A DNA stretch of 64,000 nt from Chryseobacterium sp. ZHDP1 (lineage in GTDB: Bacteria > Bacteroidota > Bacteroidia > Flavobacteriales > Weeksellaceae). The DNA lies in contig NZ_CP075682.1 in NCBI RefSeq assembly GCF_018603435.1, positions 3,534,001 to 3,598,000 of the forward strand. Direction: 5' to 3'. The translations under genes were made by a program, and so were the position numbers. Positions 33,102 through 43,106 of the stretch are shown here, one piece after another (the first letter of the stretch is position 1; each line of letters begins with the position of its first letter). Below the pieces are notes generated by a model that saw only the letters and a program-made list of their open reading frames with translations, had not been told where the DNA came from and did no database searches.

Positions 33102-35357
33102 ATGAAAACAAAATTACCTTTTCTGCTGTTAGTTGCTGCAGGTACAATGGCGAATGCGCAGTGGAATAGAACGGCTCCTACAAAAGCTGTTACAAAGAAA
33201 GACGATCATTCGGCTTATTACAGTTTAGATATTAATATGATTAGAACCCAGCTTTTGAGAGCCCAGGAAGTTGGCGGTTCAAAAATTATCATTAGCCTTC
33301 CTACACTGGAAGGAAAGATTGAAAAATTTGCAGTTAACAGTTTTCCGGTAATTGATCATGAAATTGCCAATCAGTATAATCTGGGATCGTATGTTGGAAC
33401 CGGAGTTGATGATCCCAGCAAATATGTTAGATTCAGTGTTGCTCCAAACGATTTTCAATCCATGATTATTAGTGGAGGCAAATATGAATTTATAGAACCT
33501 GCATCTGCGGACAAAACCATTTATTCTATCCATGGAAAAACTGCTAAAAATGGTCACGCATTTGTCTGTAATACCAAAGAAGACAAACAGTCCGTTGCCA
33601 GAATGCAGGATTTAATGGCAAAAGGAGAAACAGCGAAATCAAATAATCAGAAATATCATACTTTAAGATTGGCAATGTCTGTTACCGGAGAGTATACAGC
33701 CTATTTTGGCGGAGCAGCCAATGCGCTCACACAGATAAATGCCACCTTAACAAGAGTAAACGGCGTTTTTGAGCAGGAATTTAACCTGCATTTGAATATG
33801 GTAAATGCTCCCAATCTTATTTTCACTAATGCAGCAACAGATCCGTACAGTGATGCTGATTACATGTGTAAATGGAATTATGAATTAATGAATGTTCTTC
33901 ACGGAGGGACTTACGGTGTAACAGACTCGACGTTTGATATCGGGCATCTATTTGGTGCCACAGGAGGTGGAGGAAATGCTGGATGTATTGGCTGTATTGG
34001 AAGTAACGATGTAACTTTTACGACAATATCGGCTTCAAGCACTGATGCTTGCACAACTTCAGCTGGAGTAGCATATGGATATAATTCTCCAAGTAACTAC
34101 AAAGGAAGTGGTATAACATCTCCTGCAAATGCAGTTCCTATGGGTGATAGTTTTGATATTGACTATGTTGCTCATGAGATAGGCCATCAGTTAGGCGATA
34201 ATCATACATACAGTTATAACGAAGGAACAGGAGTTTGTGTGGAGCCAGGATCAGGATCAACAATCATGGGATATGCAGGAATTACCGGTACAAACACAGA
34301 TGTTCAGCAACACTCTGATCCTTATTTCCACAGCGTAAGTATTGATCAGGTACAGACCAATCTCTCAACAGTAACCGTAGATGTGGAAACTCCAATAACA
34401 AATAATCCACCAGTAGTTACGGCAATGACGACTACCTATACAATTCCTAAATCTACAGCATTTGTTTTAACAGCATCTGCAACCGATCCGGATGGAGATG
34501 CATTAACATATAACTGGGAGCAGGTAAATTCCAGTTCATTAGCTAATGGCATTGGTAAAGCATCCGGAACTGGTGATGGAGCCTCTGCTATTGGGAATAC
34601 CTCTTCGGGGGCAAGCTTTAGATCTTGGCCGGCTAGCTCGAGTCCCACAAGATATTTCCCGAGATTATCAACTGTTTTGGGAGGAGCTGTAAAAAATACT
34701 ACCGACTTTGAAGCGGCATCAACTGTTGCAAGAACCACAAATTTCAGAGTAACTGTAAGGGATAATAAAGTTGGCGGACAGGCGCAGACAGCATATGCTA
34801 CACAAACAATTGTTGTTGGTTCTGCTGCTGCATTTACTGTAAACTCAGCTACTTTAACACCAAATGCAAATTCAACAATTACCTGGGTAGTTTCCGGAAC
34901 TACTGCTTCGCCTTATAATGTGGCAAATGTTAAAATAGATTACACATACGATAATGGAACAACATGGACTGTTTTGGCAGCATCTGTTCCAAATTCAGGT
35001 TCGGCAAGTGTATTTGTTCCTGCTTCATTGGCCGGAAAAAGCGGACATATAAGAGTTTCTGCGATCGGAAATGTATTTTATGCTGTAAAACAAAACAATG
35101 TTGGAACATTATCAACAGCTGAAGTTGGGAATGTAAAAACAGTACAGATTTATCCAAATCCCGTAGATGATATATTGAACGTTAAAAATATTTCATCCAA
35201 ATCAACTTACGAAATTTACAGCGCTCCTGGTCAGTTAATCGGTAAAGGAATTGTAGGTGATGGTAAAATTGTTGTGAGAGATTTGGTAAAAGGAGTTTAT
35301 TTTATCAGCATAGATGAAAACGGAACTGCTCTTAAAACCAAATTTGTTAAAAAGTAA
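33102..35357 (+). CDS. Secreted reprolysin-like zinc metalloprotease with T9SS sorting domain
   Basis: This 751-residue secreted protease has a signal peptide (1-19), a propeptide-like region (to about 190) and a metzincin domain with HEIGHQLGDNH (zinc ligands His358, His362, His368; Glu359 catalytic) and Met-turn TIMGYAGI. A PKD/fibronectin-like domain (about 430-570), a second beta domain and a type A T9SS C-terminal domain complete it; the last begins with VQIYPNPVDDILNV and ends LKTKFVKK. It is therefore exported across the outer membrane by the Por secretion system. It is a single gene. Confidence 0.92.
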   Translation: MKTKLPFLLLVAAGTMANAQWNRTAPTKAVTKKDDHSAYYSLDINMIRTQLLRAQEVGGSKIIISLPTLEGKIEKFAVNSFPVIDHEIANQYNLGSYVGTGVDDPSKYVRFSVAPNDFQSMIISGGKYEFIEPASADKTIYSIHGKTAKNGHAFVCNTKEDKQSVARMQDLMAKGETAKSNNQKYHTLRLAMSVTGEYTAYFGGAANALTQINATLTRVNGVFEQEFNLHLNMVNAPNLIFTNAATDPYSDADYMCKWNYELMNVLHGGTYGVTDSTFDIGHLFGATGGGGNAGCIGCIGSNDVTFTTISASSTDACTTSAGVAYGYNSPSNYKGSGITSPANAVPMGDSFDIDYVAHEIGHQLGDNHTYSYNEGTGVCVEPGSGSTIMGYAGITGTNTDVQQHSDPYFHSVSIDQVQTNLSTVTVDVETPITNNPPVVTAMTTTYTIPKSTAFVLTASATDPDGDALTYNWEQVNSSSLANGIGKASGTGDGASAIGNTSSGASFRSWPASSSPTRYFPRLSTVLGGAVKNTTDFEAASTVARTTNFRVTVRDNKVGGQAQTAYATQTIVVGSAAAFTVNSATLTPNANSTITWVVSGTTASPYNVANVKIDYTYDNGTTWTVLAASVPNSGSASVFVPASLAGKSGHIRVSAIGNVFYAVKQNNVGTLSTAEVGNVKTVQIYPNPVDDILNVKNISSKSTYEIYSAPGQLIGKGIVGDGKIVVRDLVKGVYFISIDENGTALKTKFVKK

Positions 35358-35380
35358 GTAAAAATTAAAAGTCATACAAT

Positions 35381-35411
35381 AATAAACCTCTGAGCGATCA
35401 GAGGTTTATTT
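35381..35411. terminator. Bidirectional terminator between convergent genes
   Basis: AATAAACCTCTGA/TCAGAGGTTTATT is a perfect 13-bp stem with a GCGA loop, between the metalloprotease (+) and the 901-residue gene (-). Confidence 0.88.
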
Positions 35412-35435
35412 ATTAAATGGAGGGAATTTCAATTT

Positions 35436-38141
35436 CTACTTCATAAAATACCCGAAATAAGAACAGCTTCCCATCAGATTTTTTGCAGTCTCCGTATCGG
35501 CATACTGCGTTTTCAGCATGGCAAAATACGTTCTGTATTTTTGATTTTTAATCTGATCTAACTGCTTTTGGAAAGCATCTGTTTTCTCGCTCCATTTTGG
35601 ATCCGAGTAATCTACATTCGAAGGATTTTTAGTTTCATACTGATAATATTTCCCCTGTTCCGCACTTGCCATCTGAAACAGAATTCTTGCTTTCTGTTCT
35701 TTATCCGTTGATGTATTCAAGGCTTTTTTATAATAATTAATTGCCAGATCAAAATTATCAGGTTCAATAAAAGTAGTATTTGTGAAGTTCTTGTAGTAGT
35801 ACTGATAAGGCGTTTCACTGTCGGTATTCCAGAAATTATATTTTCCGCCATTCGTATTGTCAACATCCATCACAAATAACTGTCTGTAATATCCCAAAGA
35901 AGAAGTATTGTAAAGAAGATTTCCAATGAGCTGATTGGCTTTTGTTGATTTTTCGTCCTCACCGCTTCCTATTTTTTTAAGCTGAATTAAAGCATCTGCC
36001 AATTCAAGTTTATTCATCATAGGTTTAATGAAAGAAAACTGAGAAAAATCTTCCTTCACCATGCTTTCTTCAGGCGCACTCTGATAACTTTCCCAAACAT
36101 TATGTCCGAAAACAAGATCCGAAATACTTCTGAAACCATTGTATTCAGCAGTTCCGTATTGATGAGGCGTTTTTTTCTGAGAATTCCCGTCCCAGTCATA
36201 ATTGATTCTCGGAATTCCTGTGAAATTCTGTGCTTTTGCATAGTATGATTTAGCTTTCTCAAAATCTGCCTGTCTCATGGCTCTGTCACCATAAATCACT
36301 GCAAAAAAGGCATCGATATTTCCTACATCATCAATATTTTTAGCAATAATCTGTTCTTCGAATTTCGTTTTGTTCGGCTTTCTGTAAAAATCTTCCACAC
36401 TTTTTACCAGACTGGAGTTGGGGTTGTACTGAAGATCAGAAAGCGTATTGCTCATAAGGAAAGATTTTCCGTCTTCACCCTGCAGGAAATAACGGTTGGC
36501 AAGAACATCTTTCAGGAAATCTTTTGTAGAAGGAACCTCACCGTAATAATCGTACTCTGTTTCTGTGCTGTCTTTTTTAGGTTCCGGTTTATCCACAAAA
36601 TATTCGGCATAATCTTTCATTAAATGATCTTCGTAAGCTGCATCAATTTTAGGCTGGGACACAATGTCATTCAGAACTTTCATTCTTTTAATCTGTTCCT
36701 GATATTCGGGATTGCTGGTTTGAATATGGGATAAAATCTCTGTACTGGCTTTATAATCTTTTTTAAGGAACTTCAGATAAGCATCTGCAATTTGCCAGTA
36801 TTCGTCTTTAGATTTTTCTTTCGTTTTGCTTGTGAATTTTTCAAGATCATCTAAGAAATCTTTCGTCTGATCGTCATAGTAATAATTATTCTTGTTGAAA
36901 ACCGGAATTCTGTTCGGGTTGTCCAGCAATTCATCATCGCTTTGATCTGCTTTCATTTCAGTACTCGTTTTATCTTTAACGCCGAATAACTTCTTAAAAA
37001 AGCGCACAATTTTCTGCCAGAACGATATTTTTTCCTCTTTAGGAGCTTCCGCAGCTTCAGTTTTAGGCTGATCCGTTGTAGTGTTTGCAGAGACTTTTAC
37101 CGCAGTTTTTTCATTATTGTTGGTGTAATAATAAATCGGAAGATAGTTTCTTTCCAGTTCATTGATGCTCCTCACCGCCATCACTTTCAGAATTTCAGAA
37201 TCAGGATCTATTTCAAACATTTTCTCCATAATCGGAATCGGATTGTTGAAATCTTCATAGCCTAAAAGAAAATAAGCCATGTTTTTTTCTTCATTCGTTC
37301 CCGCTCTTTTCATAATATTATTAAAAGAAGCAGTGTCCGAAAGTTTCATAGACACGAAGGCAGACTCTTTACGGCTTTTACCGTTCATAAAGACCTGAAA
37401 GAAATTCCAGTTGGCATCACTTTTCAGATCCAGTCCGCGTTGTGCACCCGCCAATTGATCGAGAGCCATAAAATAGGTTGCTCCTCTTAATTTTATGGGT
37501 TCAACATAATTCTTGAAAGCTTCAATCGCTGCTTCGTAATTTCTTGTATAATGGTTGAAACGCACCAATTGATATCCGTAACGCTGCTTAATTTCAGGAT
37601 TTTTTGCCGCATTGTAAAGAGAGGTTAATGCCGTGATGGTTTTATTGTAATCAAGATTTGTTGCATTTTGTGAACCTTCGCTTTCACGGTAATAAAAAGA
37701 ATCAGGACTTTCAACATAGTTGATTTTCATGTACGGTTCAAGATATTTTGCCTCAATCAGATAATCAATCGCTTCCTTATATTTAGAATAGAAACCAGAT
37801 CCGAGTTTTGTAAGAAGCTGATTGTTCGTGCTGCCATTTTTAAGAGCATTCAGATCACTGATGTTCATTTTATTCACCAGATAATCTGTCTCCGCGAAAG
37901 TCAGTTGATTATTAAAGAATTTTTTCCAGGCATCCACATTTTCATTAGGAATCTGGGATTGTTTAAAATCAGTATAAAATCTTGTTGAATAGCTGTGAAG
38001 AAAAGGCAGGTACGATTTATCCTTGATGATACTCTGCGTAAACAGATTGAAGTATTCATAATCCGGATCAGACCATGCGCACGCTTCAGTTTTACTGTAA
38101 AAAAGCGATAGAACCGCGAGCGAAAGAAAGTACTTTTTCAT
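35436..38141 (-). CDS. Large exported protein with TPR-like helices, 901 aa
   Basis: I do not recognise a named family. A signal peptide (about 1-20) is followed by alpha-helical repeats of TPR character (for example AAIEAFKNYVEPIKLRGATYF and FEKAKSYYAKAQNF) in two halves. They are joined by a Thr/Glu/Ala-rich linker (about 350-372), an amphipathic cationic segment SFWQKIVRFFKKLFGVK (373-389) and an acidic stretch. It is most likely a periplasmic scaffold or stress protein. Downstream of it is only the terminator; upstream, 140 bp separate it from the lipoprotein gene at 38282. Confidence 0.75.
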   Translation of the reverse strand: MKKYFLSLAVLSLFYSKTEACAWSDPDYEYFNLFTQSIIKDKSYLPFLHSYSTRFYTDFKQSQIPNENVDAWKKFFNNQLTFAETDYLVNKMNISDLNALKNGSTNNQLLTKLGSGFYSKYKEAIDYLIEAKYLEPYMKINYVESPDSFYYRESEGSQNATNLDYNKTITALTSLYNAAKNPEIKQRYGYQLVRFNHYTRNYEAAIEAFKNYVEPIKLRGATYFMALDQLAGAQRGLDLKSDANWNFFQVFMNGKSRKESAFVSMKLSDTASFNNIMKRAGTNEEKNMAYFLLGYEDFNNPIPIMEKMFEIDPDSEILKVMAVRSINELERNYLPIYYYTNNNEKTAVKVSANTTTDQPKTEAAEAPKEEKISFWQKIVRFFKKLFGVKDKTSTEMKADQSDDELLDNPNRIPVFNKNNYYYDDQTKDFLDDLEKFTSKTKEKSKDEYWQIADAYLKFLKKDYKASTEILSHIQTSNPEYQEQIKRMKVLNDIVSQPKIDAAYEDHLMKDYAEYFVDKPEPKKDSTETEYDYYGEVPSTKDFLKDVLANRYFLQGEDGKSFLMSNTLSDLQYNPNSSLVKSVEDFYRKPNKTKFEEQIIAKNIDDVGNIDAFFAVIYGDRAMRQADFEKAKSYYAKAQNFTGIPRINYDWDGNSQKKTPHQYGTAEYNGFRSISDLVFGHNVWESYQSAPEESMVKEDFSQFSFIKPMMNKLELADALIQLKKIGSGEDEKSTKANQLIGNLLYNTSSLGYYRQLFVMDVDNTNGGKYNFWNTDSETPYQYYYKNFTNTTFIEPDNFDLAINYYKKALNTSTDKEQKARILFQMASAEQGKYYQYETKNPSNVDYSDPKWSEKTDAFQKQLDQIKNQKYRTYFAMLKTQYADTETAKNLMGSCSYFGYFMK

Positions 38142-38281
38142 TTTGTTAATGGTGTTTTTTTAAGTTTATAATTTTAATGAATGTATGTTTATTTTAAAAA
38201 ATCTTACGCTGATCCGTTTAAGAAATGTGTAAGAACTATCTTTTTAAGCATAATGCAATTTACGCAGAATTTTGATTGAGT

Positions 38282-39262
38282 TTACAAGCTAAAGTTCTGA
38301 CCTGTAACAAATTTACTGTCTAGCTGATAATAAATAATAGTGAAGTTGCTTATTTTTTTCTCCAGAAAACGGATAACTTCCTGAAGCTGCTCATCAGAAA
38401 TCTCTTCAATTTTAATTCTGAAACCTTTGTTTAGATAACTTCCGAAATAAAATCCGTCCTTTTGTATTTCAATTTCCGTATCGGATGTTCGCTTGAAATC
38501 GGGGTTTTTAAGATCCTTTTCAGACAAAGCATTAATCAGTTTATGTTTTCCCAAATGGTTGGTTACAATTCCCCATGAGTAAATCGGCAGGGCAACCTCG
38601 ATCTTTTTAACAGGATAATTTTCCAGTTTGGAAAGATAATTTTTCAGAGTATTAACATCAAGAATAGAATTTTTATCAGAATTTTCCAGCGGTGAAGAAG
38701 TGGAGTAGCACATCAGAAATACCTGCTCAACCGGTGGCACTCCCATGATATTTTTATCTTTTACCTGATGAAGACGAAGTGTGCAGGTTACCGTTTTTTT
38801 TGAAACATCCTTTAATTTTTTCAGAAATTTAAAATAGTCATCACGGGTTCCTGCAGTCCAGTCGCAGTCAATTTGTATTTGATTGCCGGTCTTCAACTGA
38901 TATTCTGAACTCTTTTTTGTAATTAAATCATTAATGCTTGCTGCAAGAAACTGTATTTCCTCATTGGTAATGTTGAGAAACGCACGGTTTGTAATAAAAA
39001 CCGTCGGAACAATATTTTTATCATTGCTGAAACTCTGATCCTTAGTAATAACTCCGACAGGCTGAAACTTACCCTCCAATTTATCAACATCAAAAAATCG
39101 GGTGTATAAATAAGGATCAGTTGCTTTATGTAAAACATCTTTCTCTGTTTTGTCTAAAGCCAAACGGGTTTTCCAGTAATAAAAAGTGTACGGATGAGAC
39201 TGTTTTTTACCACAGGAAACAGCAAGGAATAAAATTAACAGAAGTGGTGTAACTTTCATCAT
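38282..39262 (-). CDS. Hypothetical lipoprotein with TIM-barrel-like sequence
   Basis: This 326-residue lipoprotein has lipobox AVSC (Cys17). The pattern QIDCDWTAGTRDDYFKFLKKL, VTCTLRLHQVKD, VFLMCYSTSSP and KIEVALPIYSWGIV reads like successive strands of a (beta/alpha)8 barrel. It resembles the DUF3142 type of glycosidase-like proteins, though I hold that only loosely. ATG 39262 overlaps the TGA of the upstream gene (ATGA), so both are translated together. Confidence 0.7.
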   Translation of the reverse strand: MMKVTPLLLILFLAVSCGKKQSHPYTFYYWKTRLALDKTEKDVLHKATDPYLYTRFFDVDKLEGKFQPVGVITKDQSFSNDKNIVPTVFITNRAFLNITNEEIQFLAASINDLITKKSSEYQLKTGNQIQIDCDWTAGTRDDYFKFLKKLKDVSKKTVTCTLRLHQVKDKNIMGVPPVEQVFLMCYSTSSPLENSDKNSILDVNTLKNYLSKLENYPVKKIEVALPIYSWGIVTNHLGKHKLINALSEKDLKNPDFKRTSDTEIEIQKDGFYFGSYLNKGFRIKIEEISDEQLQEVIRFLEKKISNFTIIYYQLDSKFVTGQNFSL

Positions 39263-39672
39263 TGGTATAATATTCCTGAGCATTCGCAATTTGTTTTTTC
39301 CATTTCAGAAACGGGACAGCAGTCGTCAGACTTTTTTACTTTTCCGTTTTCATCGGTCAGATAAATTTTTTCTTTATCAAATTTTACGTAAAATGTTTCA
39401 TTATAGGTTTTGAAATAAACTTTCATCACTTTCGGATCATATTTTCCGGCATTGATTTCTTCCTGAGTTTCTGTTCCGTCTGCTTGATTGATCTGCACAA
39501 AACCGAAATAGACATCCCCGTTATCTTTGATATTAATATAATAACTAGGTGTTCCGGAATCGTTGGCTCCATCTTCTATATTGAAATCTCTTTTCCCGAA
39601 AAACGGAACTTTCGACTGCGCCAATGAAAGTAAGGAGGAGAGAAAGAGGAATAGAAATAAAAGTTTTTTCAC
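39259..39672 (-). CDS. Small secreted protein with Cys-rich C-terminus
   Basis: This 137-residue exported protein has a signal peptide (1-19, SLAQ). The mature part is beta-strand-like (SYYINIKDNGDVYFGFVQI), and the C-terminus has a cluster of four Cys (DDCCPVSEMEKTNCECSG). The function is unknown. It is the first gene of a two-gene unit with the 326-residue lipoprotein (4-bp ATGA overlap). Confidence 0.72.
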   Translation of the reverse strand: MKKLLFLFLFLSSLLSLAQSKVPFFGKRDFNIEDGANDSGTPSYYINIKDNGDVYFGFVQINQADGTETQEEINAGKYDPKVMKVYFKTYNETFYVKFDKEKIYLTDENGKVKKSDDCCPVSEMEKTNCECSGILYQ

Positions 39673-39971
39673 GAGTAAATTTTTCTCAAAATTAAAAATA
39701 TCCTATCAAAAATTACACCGTAAAATCACGGTGATTACTTTTATGACAAGATTTTGTAAAGTTTAATTTTATTCTTTGTTTTACGTTTTATAAGCGGAAA
39801 TGCCATTGTCTATCTTTAAAATACTATATATTTAAAAATAATCTTTGTTTAACTTAGCGATGAAACTAAACGCAAAGAAAGACAAAGAAAATTCAAATTA
39901 TTAACACCGTAGATTTAGATAAACAAAGGTGTTTCACTTATTTTCGAAAAACAAAGTTTTTTAATAAAAAC
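39673..39971. other. Intergenic region, no gene seen
   Basis: AT-rich spacer. A short inverted repeat CACCGT/ACGGTG lies near 39716-39733. Repeated GCAAAG/ACAAAG-rich text at about 39841-39900 resembles the CTTTGCG-type dispersed blocks of the 2113-2498 region. Confidence 0.5.
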
Positions 39972-39997
39972 AAAAAACCACCTCAAAAAAAGATGGT
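39972..39997 (-). terminator. Terminator of the glycerol operon
   Basis: On the minus strand ACCATCT/AGGTGGT (one wobble) with a T-rich loop, then TTTTTTG, 26 bp past the last gene of the glycerol operon. Confidence 0.7.
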
Positions 39998-40022
39998 GTG
40001 TACATTACTAACAATTAATTTT

Positions 40023-40823
40023 TTAAAATACTGTTGCAGCAAGCTGAATTCTTGCGAACTTATTCGAAGGATTCCACATTGCCATCATGGAAACAGGCAG
40101 GGTATAATGATCGGTAATTTTTACGGTCTTACTAGCCTTCACGCCTACATTTACAATATCAAAACTGTTTTTTCCATTTCCGTAAAGAAATCTTTTGTCA
40201 TTTATGGCAAATCCGGCTCCTACAAATGCGTCCAGATTTACTTTTTTATCTTTAATAACAGGATAACTCGCCTGAATATATGTTGAATATTTATTCTTTT
40301 TATATGTTCCGTCATATTCCAGAACCACTTCTCCTGCATTGGCTCCTCCATACAGCATAATATCTGTTTCAATATTTAAAGGAAAAGAAGCTCCAAATGT
40401 ATAATTGGTTCTTAAATCGATAATATGTGCTGTTCTCCTGTTGGAATAATTAAAAATATCATCTGAAGCCACCGTGGTGTTTATATTTCTTGAATTAAAT
40501 AGATCCCACAATCCAATATAAAATCTTCCGTTGGAAAACTGTACATAATAATTGATTTCTTTATAATGTGTATTATCTTTATCGTCCGCTAAAGCAGATG
40601 CGCCCCAAATTCCGACCTTCCATTTTTTATCTTTATCCAGAGCATAAGAAATATTTCCCATCACAACTGGCTTATCGGTAATTATTAAACCTCTCCAAAG
40701 ATGGTTATTCTGAATGTTTGTGGTAAAATCCAGTCTGCTTTCTTCTGCCGTTTCTGTGTTTTCCTGGGCAAAAAGAGTCCCTGTGCCTGATAAAATCAGG
40801 CATAAATAGATTAGTTTTTTCAT
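40023..40823 (-). CDS. Outer-membrane beta-barrel protein of the glycerol operon
   Basis: This 266-residue protein has a signal peptide (1-19, GTLFAQ). The rest is amphipathic beta-strand sequence (LDFTTNIQNNHLWRG, KEINYYVQFSNGRFYIGLWDLF) ending in ARIQLAATVF, as in outer-membrane channels. The start at ATG 40823 lies 17 bp after the glpF stop; the frame extends upstream into glpF. It is likely the outer-membrane entry route or a companion for glycerol uptake, inferred from its place as last gene of the glp operon. Confidence 0.8.
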   Translation of the reverse strand: MKKLIYLCLILSGTGTLFAQENTETAEESRLDFTTNIQNNHLWRGLIITDKPVVMGNISYALDKDKKWKVGIWGASALADDKDNTHYKEINYYVQFSNGRFYIGLWDLFNSRNINTTVASDDIFNYSNRRTAHIIDLRTNYTFGASFPLNIETDIMLYGGANAGEVVLEYDGTYKKNKYSTYIQASYPVIKDKKVNLDAFVGAGFAINDKRFLYGNGKNSFDIVNVGVKASKTVKITDHYTLPVSMMAMWNPSNKFARIQLAATVF

Positions 40824-40840
40824 AAAGTAAAGTAGTGTTG

Positions 40841-41572
40841 TTAGCTCAGTATTCCGTGAAGTAACGCAGCAAGTCCTGCTCCGATGATTGGTCCTGCAAT
40901 GGGAATCCATGCGTAACCCCAATCGCTGCTTCCTTTTACCGGAAGAAGTGCATGCATAATTCTTGGTCCGAGGTCTCTTGCCGGATTAATAGCGTAGCCT
41001 GTGGTTCCTCCTAAAGAAAGACCGATTGCCCAGACCAATAAAGTTACCGGTAAAGCTCCCACACTTCCTAATCCTATTTTTGCGGTCGGATCATTATTTA
41101 AAGTCATACTTGGATCTGCGAAATGAAAAATCACGAATACCAGAACGAAAGTTCCGATAATTTCGCTGATTAAATTGGAAACAGGTTTTCTGATCGCGGG
41201 CCCTGTACTGAAACACGCAAGTTTTGCCCCTTCGTCTTCCGTAATAGCAAAATGATCTTTGTTGAAAATCCAGACCAGAGATGCACCTAACATTGCCCCG
41301 ATCATTTCTCCGGCAATATATGTCGGAACAAGATCCCATGAAAATTTTCCTGCGAAAGCCAATCCTAAGGTCACTGCGGGATTCAGATGTGCGCCGCTTA
41401 TGGGACCTGCAACGGTTACTCCCACAAAAACTGCAAGTGCCCAGGCGGTGGTAATTACAATCCAGCCGGAATTGTTTCCTTTTGTTCCTTTCAAAACAAC
41501 ATTGGCTACTACGCCGTTTCCTAAAAGGATCATCAGCATTGTGCCGATTATTTCTGCTGTAAATGGAGTCAT
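40841..41572 (-). CDS. glpF: Glycerol facilitator (MIP family)
   Basis: This 243-residue six-helix aquaglyceroporin has both half-helix motifs intact: GAHLNPAVTLG and GYAINPARDLGPR. The Asp after the second NPAR favours glycerol over water. It lies 17 bp after glpK and 17 bp before the barrel-protein gene, which fits the order glpD-glpK-glpF-barrel. Confidence 0.95.
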   Translation of the reverse strand: MTPFTAEIIGTMLMILLGNGVVANVVLKGTKGNNSGWIVITTAWALAVFVGVTVAGPISGAHLNPAVTLGLAFAGKFSWDLVPTYIAGEMIGAMLGASLVWIFNKDHFAITEDEGAKLACFSTGPAIRKPVSNLISEIIGTFVLVFVIFHFADPSMTLNNDPTAKIGLGSVGALPVTLLVWAIGLSLGGTTGYAINPARDLGPRIMHALLPVKGSSDWGYAWIPIAGPIIGAGLAALLHGILS

Positions 41573-41589
41573 AGTTTTATTTTAAAAGG

Positions 41590-43086
41590 TTAATCTTCGA
41601 TCCAGTTTTGAGAACGCTGTACCGCTTTTGTCCATGTTTTTACCATTTTTTCCACTTTTTCTTTTTCCAGTTGCGGGTGGAAATCTTTATCAATGATCCA
41701 TTGAGACTGTATTTCATCAATGTTTTCCCAGTATCCGACAGCAAGTCCGGCAAGATAAGCCGCTCCCAAAGCGGTTGTTTCCAGAGTTTTTGGTCTTGTA
41801 ATTTTAAATCCGAATAAATCCGACTGAATCTGCATCAGCAAATCACTTGCGGAAGCTCCGCCGTCTACTCTTAATTCCAGACTTTCCGTTCCGGAATCAG
41901 CTTCCATTGCTTTTACAATATCATACACCTGAAAAGCAATACCTTCCAAAGTAGCTCTTGCGATATGCCCGTTTGTGGTTCCGCGGGTTACGCCAACGAT
42001 ATTTCCGCGGGCATACTGATCCCAGTGAGGAGCGCCTAAACCTGTTAATGCAGGAACAAAATACACCCCGCCATTATCTTCAACCGATTGTGCCAAAGTA
42101 TTTACTTCCTCTGCGGAACGAATTAACTTTAGACCGTCTCTCAGCCACTGAATCGCTGCACCTCCTACAAAAACACTTCCTTCCAAAGCGTAATTCACTT
42201 CTCCATTAATTTTCCATGCAACGGTTGTCAGTAAATTATTTTTAGATAAAACGGCTTCTGTTCCTGTATTCATTAAAAGGAAACAGCCTGTTCCATACGT
42301 ATTTTTTACCATTCCCGGAGTCGTACACATCTGTCCGAATAATGCAGCCTGCTGATCTCCCGCAATTCCTGCAATCGGAATTTTTGTGGAGAATAATGTA
42401 GTAGCTGTTTCTCCGTAGATTTCACTGCTTTGTTTTACTTCCGGTAAAATCGCTCTTGGAATGTTGAAGAGTTCCAGTAAATCATCATCCCATTCTAAAG
42501 TATGAATATTCAAAAGCATGGTTCTGCTTGCATTCGAAACATCGGTGATGAACATCTTTCCGCGCGTCAGTTTCCAGACAAGGAAAGTGTCTACTGTTCC
42601 GAAACATAATTTTCCGGCTTCTGCTTTTTCTCTTGCGCCTTCTACATTGTCTAAAATCCACTTCAGTTTTGTTGCTGAAAAATAAGCATCCAGTACAAGA
42701 CCTGTTTTTTCTTTAATTTTCTCAGCATGACCCTGCTCTTTTAATTCGTCACAATATTTGGACGTTCTTCTGTCCTGCCATACAATGGCATTATACACAG
42801 GTTCTCCGGCTTCTTTATCCCATACAACGGTGGTTTCACGCTGGTTGGTAATTCCGATGGCGGCAACTTCTCTTCCGGAAATTCCGGCTTTGGCAATAAC
42901 TTCTGCTGCTACGGAAACCTGAGAAGACCAGATTTCATTAGGATCGTGTTCTACCCAACCCGGTGTAGGAAAGATCTGTTCAAAACTTTTCTGAGAAACA
43001 AATTCAATTTCTCCGCTGTGATTGAATAAAATGGCTCTCGACGAAGTCGTACCTTGGTCCAGAGCGAGAATCAACTTTTCACTCAT
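41590..43086 (-). CDS. glpK: Glycerol kinase
   Basis: This 498-residue FGGY-family enzyme phosphorylates glycerol to glycerol 3-phosphate. [15 protein letters not shown] (phosphate loop 1), [30 protein letters not shown]-type [13 protein letters not shown] and [15 protein letters not shown] are all present at the usual length. It follows glpD by 20 bp. Confidence 0.97.
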   Translation of the reverse strand: MSEKLILALDQGTTSSRAILFNHSGEIEFVSQKSFEQIFPTPGWVEHDPNEIWSSQVSVAAEVIAKAGISGREVAAIGITNQRETTVVWDKEAGEPVYNAIVWQDRRTSKYCDELKEQGHAEKIKEKTGLVLDAYFSATKLKWILDNVEGAREKAEAGKLCFGTVDTFLVWKLTRGKMFITDVSNASRTMLLNIHTLEWDDDLLELFNIPRAILPEVKQSSEIYGETATTLFSTKIPIAGIAGDQQAALFGQMCTTPGMVKNTYGTGCFLLMNTGTEAVLSKNNLLTTVAWKINGEVNYALEGSVFVGGAAIQWLRDGLKLIRSAEEVNTLAQSVEDNGGVYFVPALTGLGAPHWDQYARGNIVGVTRGTTNGHIARATLEGIAFQVYDIVKAMEADSGTESLELRVDGGASASDLLMQIQSDLFGFKITRPKTLETTALGAAYLAGLAVGYWENIDEIQSQWIIDKDFHPQLEKEKVEKMVKTWTKAVQRSQNWIED

Positions 43087-43106
43087 GCTGTAATCTTAAA
43101 TTAAGG

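Noticed and set aside
36056..36262. Small minus-strand ORF inside the 901-residue gene
   Set aside because: Same-strand out-of-frame shadow with no start signals of its own.
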